NCBI GenBank assembly: GCA_020723785.1 | Contig: DYIH01000118.1 | Span: forward strand, 1 to 5,585 | Direction: 5' to 3' | DNA: 5,585 nt | Source of the DNA: Thermaerobacter marianensis | GTDB taxonomy: Bacteria; Bacillota; Sulfobacillia; DYIH01 | Part shown: piece by piece, positions 1 through 5,363 of the stretch | How the letters are laid out: every line of letters begins with the position of its first letter | Numbering within the stretch: the stretch's first letter is position 1 | The notes under the pieces: model-generated | The model's input: only the letters and a program-made list of their open reading frames with translations | What the model was told of the DNA's origin: nothing | Databases searched by the model: none | Made by a program: the position numbers and the translations under genes

Positions 1-2483
1 TGGAGTTTCTCCGCGGCACCGCGCTGTTTCACGACATCCCTGACGAAATGTTGCGCGGGATCGCCCAAGCTTGCGAGGAACGCCGGCTGCGGCGGGGCGA
101 GGTCGCGTTGCGGCAGGGGGATAAGGCGCCGGGTTTCTTCATCGTCGGTGCGGGACGGATGGAGGTGGTCACCGAGGAGCTGCAGGAAGGGCCGGTGCAT
201 CTCACGTTCCTGGACCCCGGCGGTTATTTCGGCGACATGTCCCTCATCACCGGGGAGCCCAGCTACGCCACCATACGGGCCGCCGAGGACGTGCTGGTCT
301 ATGTGCTGCCGCCCGTCGAGTTCCACAAGCTCCTCATACGGCACCCGCGGCTCTACCATGACTTCGCCACCGCCCTCTACGAGCGGTTGCACCTGTTGCA
401 CGAGACCGCCAGCGAGGCGCGCAGCCGCGCCCATCTGGTCGGCCGGCTACTGGCCGACGAGCGGTCCGAGCACTACGGCCAACTGGTGGGAACGACCCGT
501 GCCGCCAAGGAGCTACGGCAGGCGGTGCGCAGGCTGGCCGCCGCCGCTGGACCGGTGCTCCTCCTGGGTGAAAAGGGGACCGGCAAGGAACTGGTGGCCA
601 GACTGATCCACCGGGAAAGCCCCCGCCGGCGGCAGCCCTTCCTGGCCCTCGATTGCAGCCAACTGGCCGGCGACGAACTGGGCGAGCAGATACTGGGGAG
701 CCGGGCCGGCGCGGCCCCCGCCCCTGCCATGCGCATCCCCGGCATGGTGGACATCGCCGGCGGCGGGACGCTCCTTTTAAAGAACATCGAGATGTTGCCA
801 CCCGCCGCACAGGAACGTCTGGCCCGCTACCTGACCGCGAACAACGACCACGGCCCGCGGCTCATGGCCACCTCGCGGATCGACCTGGAAGCGCTCGCGG
901 TGGCGGGGCGGTTCAGCACCGGCCTCCTGGCTCTCCTGCGGGAAGGGAAGGTGGCGATCCCGCCGCTCCGCGAGCGGAAGCGCGACATCCCGCCGCTGGC
1001 AGCCTTCTTCGCCCAGCGGCATGCCCGCCAGCTGGGCAAGAAAATCGATGCCAACCTGGCGCCCCACGACCTGGAAAAGCTGATGGCCTACGACTACGTG
1101 ACCGGTAACGTCCAGGAACTGGAGGACGTCATCGGGCGGGCCGTCACCCTCTCCGGCGGGCCGCGGATCAGTTCCGAGCACATCCACCTCGGGCAGCCCT
1201 GGTCGGCCCCGGCGCTGCACGACATCCTGCGCTGGCCCCCGCTGCGGCGGCTCGTGATGCGCAACATCTTTCCGGCCTGGGCGGCCTATGGCGGCACGGC
1301 AGCCTTCCTGGCGGCCGTGGGCGTCCTGCTCTTCGGACCACAACAGGCGGAGGCCAACCCGATGATGACCGTCGCCTGGTCCATCTGGTGGCCCGGCCTG
1401 TGGGTGGCGACCTTCTTCCTGGCCCGCTTCTGGTGCGCCGTCTGTCCCTTTCAAACCCTCGGCGGGCTGGCCCAGCGCGTGAAGCACCTGAACCTGCCGG
1501 TGCCGGCCTTCATCCAGAAACGGAGCCACGTCATCGTCACCACAGGCTTTCTGGCCATCATCTGGGTGGAAGAGATCAGCGGCATGCGCCGCTGGCCCCT
1601 GGCCACCGCCCTGCTGCTCCTGGCCATCACCCTGGGCGCGGTGATCTTTCACGTCCTCCTCAAGCGCAAGGCCTGGTGCCGCTACCTCTGCCCCCTGGGC
1701 TCGATGGTCGGCGTGGCCGCCATGGGCGCCGCCCTGGAGCTTCGCGCCAACGCCGACGTCTGCGCCGGTTGCAACACCCACGAATGCTACCGGGGCAGCG
1801 CCGCCGCCCCCGGCTGCCCCCAGTTCCTGCACCTGCCCTACGTCGACAGCAACCAGAACTGCACCCTCTGCATGAACTGCGTCCGCAGCTGCCCCAACGA
1901 GTCGCCGCGGCTGCACCTGCGCTTCCCCGGCCGGGAACTCTGGCGCCTCACGCGGGTCAGCCCGGAGATGGTCTACTTCGTCGCCGCCCTGCAAAGCGTG
2001 CTCCTGCCCGTCATGGCCTTCCAGCGGGGGCTCCTGTCGCCGGCGTCCTTCACCCTGGCCTTCGCCGGCGCCGCCCTGCTCTTCGCCGGCGCGGTGAAAG
2101 GGCTCCACCTCCTGGCCCGGCGCAGCGGTTCCTACGACGAGGCCCAGGCTCTGAAGCAAGCCTGGTACGCCCACCTGCCGCTGGCCTTCGGCGGGCATAC
2201 CGCATACCAACTGGCGCACCTGCCCGCCATCGAGGCCTTCTCCATCCAGGTACTGCAGGGACAACCGGCCGCCGTCCGGGCGCTGACGACGGCCCCCCTG
2301 CTGGGGCTCCTGCAGGGGGCGGTCCTCTTCGCCAGCGTCGTCCTGGCGTTCTTCGCCGTGTGGCAGGTCAGCCGCCGCCGTGAACTGGGCCGCTGGCGCC
2401 AACCCCGCGCCCTTTGGTGGTCGCACGCCGGCGTGGTGGCGGCTTACGGCGCGGCCGTCGCTTTCTTCCTGCGACTGATCTGA
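1..2483 (+). CDS. CNB-like / degenerate NtrC-type AAA+ / membrane 4Fe-4S polyferredoxin fusion protein (5' end at window edge)
   Basis: Probably a membrane-bound electron-transfer protein with a cytoplasmic sensory head; not a classical transcription activator. The frame is open to the left edge: the codons before the ATG at 48 read EFLRGTALFHDIPDE, a typical start of a CRP-type domain. The ATG at 48 is therefore internal, and the true start is at an NTG whose first base lies just outside the window, or further upstream. Numbering the ATG at 48 as residue 1: cyclic-nucleotide-binding-like fold to about 110; a CRP-like connecting helix, about 104-140; an NtrC-type AAA+ domain, about 145-382, with Walker A GEKGTGKE (174-181); about 8-10 hydrophobic segments from 407 to 810; membrane cysteine motifs C463xxCP and C544xxxCP; and a ferredoxin segment with C572/575/580/590 and C605/608/611/615. 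There is no helix-turn-helix. The stop is TGA at 2481-2483. The domain order is clear; the redox partner and ligand are unknown. Confidence 0.9.
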   Translation, partial: EFLRGTALFHDIPDEMLRGIAQACEERRLRRGEVALRQGDKAPGFFIVGAGRMEVVTEELQEGPVHLTFLDPGGYFGDMSLITGEPSYATIRAAEDVLVYVLPPVEFHKLLIRHPRLYHDFATALYERLHLLHETASEARSRAHLVGRLLADERSEHYGQLVGTTRAAKELRQAVRRLAAAAGPVLLLGEKGTGKELVARLIHRESPRRRQPFLALDCSQLAGDELGEQILGSRAGAAPAPAMRIPGMVDIAGGGTLLLKNIEMLPPAAQERLARYLTANNDHGPRLMATSRIDLEALAVAGRFSTGLLALLREGKVAIPPLRERKRDIPPLAAFFAQRHARQLGKKIDANLAPHDLEKLMAYDYVTGNVQELEDVIGRAVTLSGGPRISSEHIHLGQPWSAPALHDILRWPPLRRLVMRNIFPAWAAYGGTAAFLAAVGVLLFGPQQAEANPMMTVAWSIWWPGLWVATFFLARFWCAVCPFQTLGGLAQRVKHLNLPVPAFIQKRSHVIVTTGFLAIIWVEEISGMRRWPLATALLLLAITLGAVIFHVLLKRKAWCRYLCPLGSMVGVAAMGAALELRANADVCAGCNTHECYRGSAAAPGCPQFLHLPYVDSNQNCTLCMNCVRSCPNESPRLHLRFPGRELWRLTRVSPEMVYFVAALQSVLLPVMAFQRGLLSPASFTLAFAGAALLFAGAVKGLHLLARRSGSYDEAQALKQAWYAHLPLAFGGHTAYQLAHLPAIEAFSIQVLQGQPAAVRALTTAPLLGLLQGAVLFASVVLAFFAVWQVSRRRELGRWRQPRALWWSHAGVVAAYGAAVAFFLRLI
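3..377 (+). other. Cyclic-nucleotide-binding-like (CRP-type) domain
   Basis: This part of the fusion protein has the CRP/FNR beta-roll pattern: RRGEVALRQGD, then FFIVGAGRMEVV, then YFGDMSLITGEPSYATIRA (residues 60-78 counting the ATG at 48 as 1), followed by a long helix. In cAMP/cGMP-binding members the phosphate cassette reads approximately FGE(L/M)xLLxxxPRxAT. Here the Glu that contacts the ribose is Asp (D63) and the Arg that contacts the cyclic phosphate is Ser (S72). The fold assignment is firm. Cyclic nucleotide binding is doubtful, and another ligand or a purely structural role is possible. Confidence 0.85.
480..1193 (+). other. NtrC-type AAA+ (sigma-54 interaction-like) domain, predicted inactive
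   Basis: The layout follows bacterial enhancer-binding proteins: Walker A GEKGTGKE (residues 174-181, ATG at 48 = 1), the GGTLLLKNI strand (239-247), sensor I ATSRIDLE (274-281), IPPLRERKRDIPPLA (304-318) and GNVQELED (353-360). Compared with the family, the GAFTGA loop that touches sigma-54 is absent (GAAPAP at 221-226). The Walker B Asp-Glu is Lys-Asn (245-246). The arginine-finger region normally like FREDLYYRL reads FSTGLLALL. The sensor II Arg of GNVRELEN is Gln357. Nucleotide binding may remain through Walker A, but hydrolysis and sigma-54 remodelling are not expected. Confidence 0.85.
1245..2480 (+). other. NapH/NosR-like membrane ferredoxin domain
   Basis: Hydrophobic segments lie near residues 407-429, 441-462, 495-509, 516-538, 640-660, 664-689, 706-725, 747-775 and 789-810 (ATG at 48 = 1), with a weaker one after 549. 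Two membrane-edge cysteine motifs, FWCAVCP (C463, C466) and WCRYLCPLG (C544, C548), match the paired CxxCP/CxxxCP signatures of the NapH/NosR/RdxA type polyferredoxins. Between the membrane halves is a two-cluster ferredoxin segment: CAGCNTHEC plus GCP (C572, C575, C580, C590) and CTLCMNCVRSCP (C605, C608, C611, C615). The second set is a textbook CxxCxxCxxxCP; the first is irregular (Cx2Cx4Cx9CP). Electron transfer to or from a quinol or an extracytoplasmic partner is inferred from the family. Confidence 0.85.
1761..1895 (+). other. Two-cluster [4Fe-4S] ferredoxin segment
   Basis: Eight cysteines occur within 44 codons. The second group has the classical CxxCxxCxxxCP spacing. The first has Cx2Cx4C followed nine residues later by CP, in place of the usual Cx2Cx2Cx3CP. 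In two-cluster ferredoxins three cysteines of one motif and the last of the other share a cluster, so two [4Fe-4S] centres are the expected content. A [3Fe-4S] or a low-potential variant at the irregular site cannot be excluded. Confidence 0.8.
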
Positions 2484-2515
2484 AGCAGGATCGACCGGGG
2501 TCCGCCCAGAATCAT

Positions 2516-2538
2516 CCTTCCGGATCGTGCCGGAAAGG
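2516..2538 (+). promoter_or_regulatory. Imperfect hairpin overlapping the Shine-Dalgarno of the MBL gene
   Basis: The left arm CCTTCCGG (2516-2523) can pair with CCGGAAAGG (2530-2538) with one bulged A; the loop is ATCGTG (2524-2529). The right arm covers most of the GGAAAGGGG ribosome-binding stretch of the downstream gene, so folding would hide it. The pairing is read directly from the sequence; a regulatory role is inference, and an 8-bp stem can arise by chance in GC-rich DNA. Confidence 0.4.
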
Positions 2539-2540
2539 GG
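2532..2540 (+). promoter_or_regulatory. Shine-Dalgarno deciding the MBL gene start
   Basis: GGAAAGGGG lies 7 bases before the ATG at 2548, which selects that ATG over the in-frame GTG at 2527. The GTG would place this stretch inside the coding region and adds seven residues (VPERGVP) that precede the conserved beginning. Confidence 0.6.
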
Positions 2541-2547
2541 TGTTCCC

Positions 2548-4167
2548 ATGCCCGCGGCCTTGACCTTCTACGACGGCGCCGGGTGCATAGGAGGCAACAA
2601 GATCCTGCTGGAGGCCGACGGGACGTCCGTCTGGCTGGACTTCGGCACCAACTTCAGCGCCGAGGGGCGCTTCTTCGACGAGTTCCTCCGGCCGCGCGCC
2701 GGCTGCGGCATCGGCGACCTGCTGGAACTCGGCCTGCTGCCGCCCCTGGAGGGCCTCTACCGGCCGGACCTGGACCTGCCGGAACGGGCCTGGTGGGAAC
2801 GGATGCGCAACCGCCCGTTGTATCGTCGGGTGCGGGCCGACGGCCTGCTCCTGAGCCACGCCCACGTCGACCACACCGGCTACGTCACCTACCTCGACCC
2901 GGGCATCCCCATCGTCACCGGGCTGGCCACGGCGGTTATCGCCAAGGCGATGCAGGACACCGCCCACGCGGCGGGCGCCGGCGAGATCGCTTACATCACG
3001 CCGCGGGAGGTCAAGGAGGGCCTCCTGGCGGCCGGTCACTACAAAAAGGTCTCCCACGTGCAGCGCCCCTTCGTCCTCCTGGACGAGCCGCCGCCGGGCG
3101 AGGGCTTCGCCGCCTTCTGGGCCAACGGGGGGAGCTCCCGCGCTTTGGCGCCGCGGCAGCCGGCGTTTGTGCCCGAGGCTCGCATCGGCGATCTGCGGGT
3201 GCGCCGCTTCCCGGTGGACCATTCCATCCCCGGCGCCGGCGCCTTCGCCGTCGAGACGAGCGATGGCTGGATCGTCTACACCGGCGACCTGCGCCTGCAC
3301 GGCGCGCGGGCCGGGGACACGCGGGCCTTCATCCGCGAGGCGGCGCTGTTGCAACCCATCGCCCTGATCACCGAGGGCACCCACCCGGGCAAGGACGAGC
3401 CGGTCAACGAGGCCGACGTCTACGCCAACGCCGCCGAGGCGGTGGAGCAGGCCGAGGGGCTGGTGGTGGCCGACTTCGGCCCCCGCAACGTGGAGCGGCT
3501 GCTCAGCTTCCTGCGCATCGCGCGGGAGACGGGGCGGCGGCTGGGCGTCACCGCCCGCGACGCCTACCTGCTGGAGGCCCTGCATGCGGCCGGCGACGGC
3601 GGCGTGCCGGACCCCTTTGCCGAACCGCACCTGGTTGTCTACGCCGAGGCCAAGGGCAACCGCCCGCTGTGGGAGCGTGCCCTGCTGGAACGCCACCTGG
3701 AGGCCGCCCCCGAACGGGTCGTCGCCGCCTCCGACGTGGCCGCCGCCCAGGACGAATTCATCCTCTGCTTTTCCTATTACGACATCCACGAGCTGATCGA
3801 CATCCAGCCCGGCGGCGGCACGTACATTTATTCGTCGAGCGAGGCCCACAACGAGGAGATGCACATCGACCTGGACCGACTGCGGGCCTGGATCCGCCAC
3901 TTCGGCCTGCGCTTCGCGGGCGAGCCGGCCGGGCGCGACGGGCGCGGCGGCCAACCCGGCCTCCACGCCAGCGGCCACATCCACGGTCCCGGACTGGTGG
4001 AGATGGTGGAAGCGATCCGGCCGCAGGCGCTCATCGCCGTCCACACAGAAAGCCCGGACTGGTTCCGGAGCCGCTTCGAAGGGCGGGTGCCCCTGATCAT
4101 CCCGCAGCCCGGGGAAACGATCCTGCTGCCGTTGCCGGCCGCCCGCGCCGCAGCCCCCATGGGCTGA
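2548..4167 (+). CDS. MBL-fold metallohydrolase, beta-CASP/RNase J-like
   Basis: Predicted dinuclear-zinc cytoplasmic hydrolase of 539 residues; the nearest functional families are beta-CASP nucleases (RNase J, CPSF-like), so RNA cleavage or trimming is the best guess. Visible ligands: the signature H104-A-H106-V-D108-H109, H225 in VDHSIPG, D247 in YTGDLRLHG and H499 in AVHTES. D309 in DFGPRN fits beta-CASP motif A, HASGH (H477) motif B and H499 motif C. The length is close to RNase J (about 550). The N-terminus (GAGCIGGNKILLE, VWLDFGTNF) differs from the usual GGxGEIGKN of RNase J, and there are extra stretches near residues 55-95 and 165-210. It may therefore be a separate subfamily rather than a true rnj. 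It follows the iron-sulfur fusion gene by 64 bp on the same strand and may be cotranscribed with it. The start is chosen by the Shine-Dalgarno at 2532-2540. Confidence 0.88.
   Translation: MPAALTFYDGAGCIGGNKILLEADGTSVWLDFGTNFSAEGRFFDEFLRPRAGCGIGDLLELGLLPPLEGLYRPDLDLPERAWWERMRNRPLYRRVRADGLLLSHAHVDHTGYVTYLDPGIPIVTGLATAVIAKAMQDTAHAAGAGEIAYITPREVKEGLLAAGHYKKVSHVQRPFVLLDEPPPGEGFAAFWANGGSSRALAPRQPAFVPEARIGDLRVRRFPVDHSIPGAGAFAVETSDGWIVYTGDLRLHGARAGDTRAFIREAALLQPIALITEGTHPGKDEPVNEADVYANAAEAVEQAEGLVVADFGPRNVERLLSFLRIARETGRRLGVTARDAYLLEALHAAGDGGVPDPFAEPHLVVYAEAKGNRPLWERALLERHLEAAPERVVAASDVAAAQDEFILCFSYYDIHELIDIQPGGGTYIYSSSEAHNEEMHIDLDRLRAWIRHFGLRFAGEPAGRDGRGGQPGLHASGHIHGPGLVEMVEAIRPQALIAVHTESPDWFRSRFEGRVPLIIPQPGETILLPLPAARAAAPMG
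4151..4166. terminator. Perfect 6-bp stem-loop at the end of the MBL gene
   Basis: CAGCCC (4151-4156), loop CCAT, GGGCTG (4161-4166) form a perfect stem that includes two bases of the TGA stop (4165-4167). It sits where two convergent genes end only 38 bp apart. There is no T-run after it on either strand, so an intrinsic terminator is only a weak possibility. Confidence 0.25.
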
Positions 4168-4171
4168 GCAG

Positions 4172-4191
4172 GCCGGGTCCGGGCTTCCGGC
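4172..4191 (+). terminator. Possible stem-loop in the convergent intergenic gap
   Basis: GCCGG (4172-4176) and CCGGC (4187-4191) can pair around a 10-base loop, and T-enriched sequence (ACGTTCGTTCCTTG) follows. It lies between the MBL stop and the acyl-CoA dehydrogenase stop. The stem is short and the T tract interrupted, so this is a weak terminator candidate for rightward transcription. Confidence 0.25.
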
Positions 4192-4205
4192 ACGTTCGTT
4201 CCTTG

Positions 4206-5363
4206 TCAGCCCAGGTAGCTCCGGGCGATGACCAACCGCTGGATCTGGTTCGTCCCCTCGTAGATCTGGGTGATCTTGGCGTCGCGCATCATCCGCTCCA
4301 CCGGGTGGTCCCGGATGTAGCCGTAGCCGCCCAGCACCTGCACGGCGTCCGTCGTCACCGCCATGGCCGTGTCGGAGGCGAAGCACTTGGCCATGGCCGA
4401 CAGGCGGTTGACCTCGGGCGGTAGGCGGCGGGCGCCGCCCTGTTCGCCCAGGAGGGCGGCCGCCCGGTAGGTGAGCTGGCGCGCCGCCTCGATGCATGTG
4501 GCCATATCGGCCAGCATGAACTGGATGCCCTCGAACTCGGCGATGGGCCGGCCGAACTGGCGCCGCTCCCGCGCGTAGTTCAAGGCGTAATCGAAGGCCC
4601 CCTGGGCGATGCCCACGGCCTGGGCGGCGATGCCCAGCCGCGTCCGGTCCAGGGTGGCCAGGGCGATGCCGAAGCCCTCCCCCTCCGCCCCCAACCGGTT
4701 GGCCTCCGGCACGGCGCAGCCGTCGAAGAGGAGTTCGGCGGTGGGCGAGCCGCGGATGCCCAGCTTCTCCTCCTGGCGCCCCACCGTGAAGCCGGGCGTG
4801 TCGGCCTCGACGACGAAGGCGCTGATCCCCTTGGAACCCTTGGCCGGGTCGGTGGAGGCGAAGATGCTGTAGACGTGGGCCACGCCGCCGTTGGTGATGA
4901 AGCGCTTGCTCCCGTCCAACCGATAGCCGCCGCCGGCGCGGGTGGCGCGCGTCCGCAGGGAGCCGGCGTCGGACCCGGCCTCGGGCTCCGTCAGCCCGAA
5001 CGCCGCCAGCCACTCCCCCGCCGCCAGCCGCGGGAGGTAGCGCCGCTTCTGCTCCTCGCTGCCGGCCAGGAGGATGGGCATGAGCCCCAGCTGCTGCACG
5101 GCCAGGATCAGGGCGCAGGTGGCGTCGACGCGCGCCAGTTCCTCCACGACGAGGCAGAAGCTCAGGGGGTCGGCCCCGGCGCCGCCGTATTCCTCGGGCA
5201 CCGGCAGGGCGAACAGCCCCTGTTCCCGGTACACCCCGACGATGTCCCACGGGAACTCGCCGCTCCGGTCGATCTCCGCCGCCCGCGGCGCCACGTGCCG
5301 CTCGGCTATGTCGTGCGCGAGCTTGCGGAACATCTCCTGCTCCGCGGTCAGCCGATAGGTCAC
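4206..5363 (-). CDS. Acyl-CoA dehydrogenase, short-chain/butyryl type
   Basis: FAD-dependent dehydrogenase that introduces the 2,3 double bond into an acyl-CoA, passing electrons to electron-transfer flavoprotein; cytoplasmic, 385 residues, the normal family length. Residues 123-135 (GLTEPEAGSDAGS) match the first family signature and 342-361, around VLGGYGYIRD, the second. RQFGRPIAEFEGIQF (268-282) and KITQIYEGTNQIQR (363-376) are classical. E369 aligns with the catalytic base of short- and medium-chain enzymes, and the helix GIAAQAVGIAQGAF (244-257) lacks the alternative Glu used by isovaleryl-CoA dehydrogenase. The start is GTG at 5363: AAGGAGG lies 9 bases before it and it overlaps the upstream stop as GTGA. 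The ATG at 5399 would add a basic stretch unlike the family. The chain-length call is approximate; branched substrates are possible given the neighbour. Confidence 0.95.
   Translation of the reverse strand: MTYRLTAEQEMFRKLAHDIAERHVAPRAAEIDRSGEFPWDIVGVYREQGLFALPVPEEYGGAGADPLSFCLVVEELARVDATCALILAVQQLGLMPILLAGSEEQKRRYLPRLAAGEWLAAFGLTEPEAGSDAGSLRTRATRAGGGYRLDGSKRFITNGGVAHVYSIFASTDPAKGSKGISAFVVEADTPGFTVGRQEEKLGIRGSPTAELLFDGCAVPEANRLGAEGEGFGIALATLDRTRLGIAAQAVGIAQGAFDYALNYARERRQFGRPIAEFEGIQFMLADMATCIEAARQLTYRAAALLGEQGGARRLPPEVNRLSAMAKCFASDTAMAVTTDAVQVLGGYGYIRDHPVERMMRDAKITQIYEGTNQIQRLVIARSYLG

Noticed and set aside
480..1193. Calling the first gene a sigma-54-dependent transcription activator
   Set aside because: GAFTGA, Walker B acidic residues, arginine finger and helix-turn-helix are all missing, and the C-terminal half is a membrane ferredoxin.
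2527..2547. GTG at 2527 as the start of the MBL gene
   Set aside because: No Shine-Dalgarno before it, and it would place the GGAAAGGGG site inside the coding region; the ATG at 2548 is correctly spaced.
2484..2547. A promoter between the fusion gene and the MBL gene
   Set aside because: I found no convincing -35/-10 or sigma-54 -24/-12 pair in the 64 bases, so cotranscription is the simpler reading.
777..2549. A 590-codon - strand frame opposite the fusion gene
   Set aside because: Gln/Gly/Asp/Val-rich shadow of the + gene with no recognisable domain or Shine-Dalgarno; the + frame has clear motifs throughout.
2583..4424. A 613-codon + strand frame overlapping the MBL gene
   Set aside because: Arg/Pro/Gly-rich shadow in another frame; it runs on into antisense of the dehydrogenase gene.
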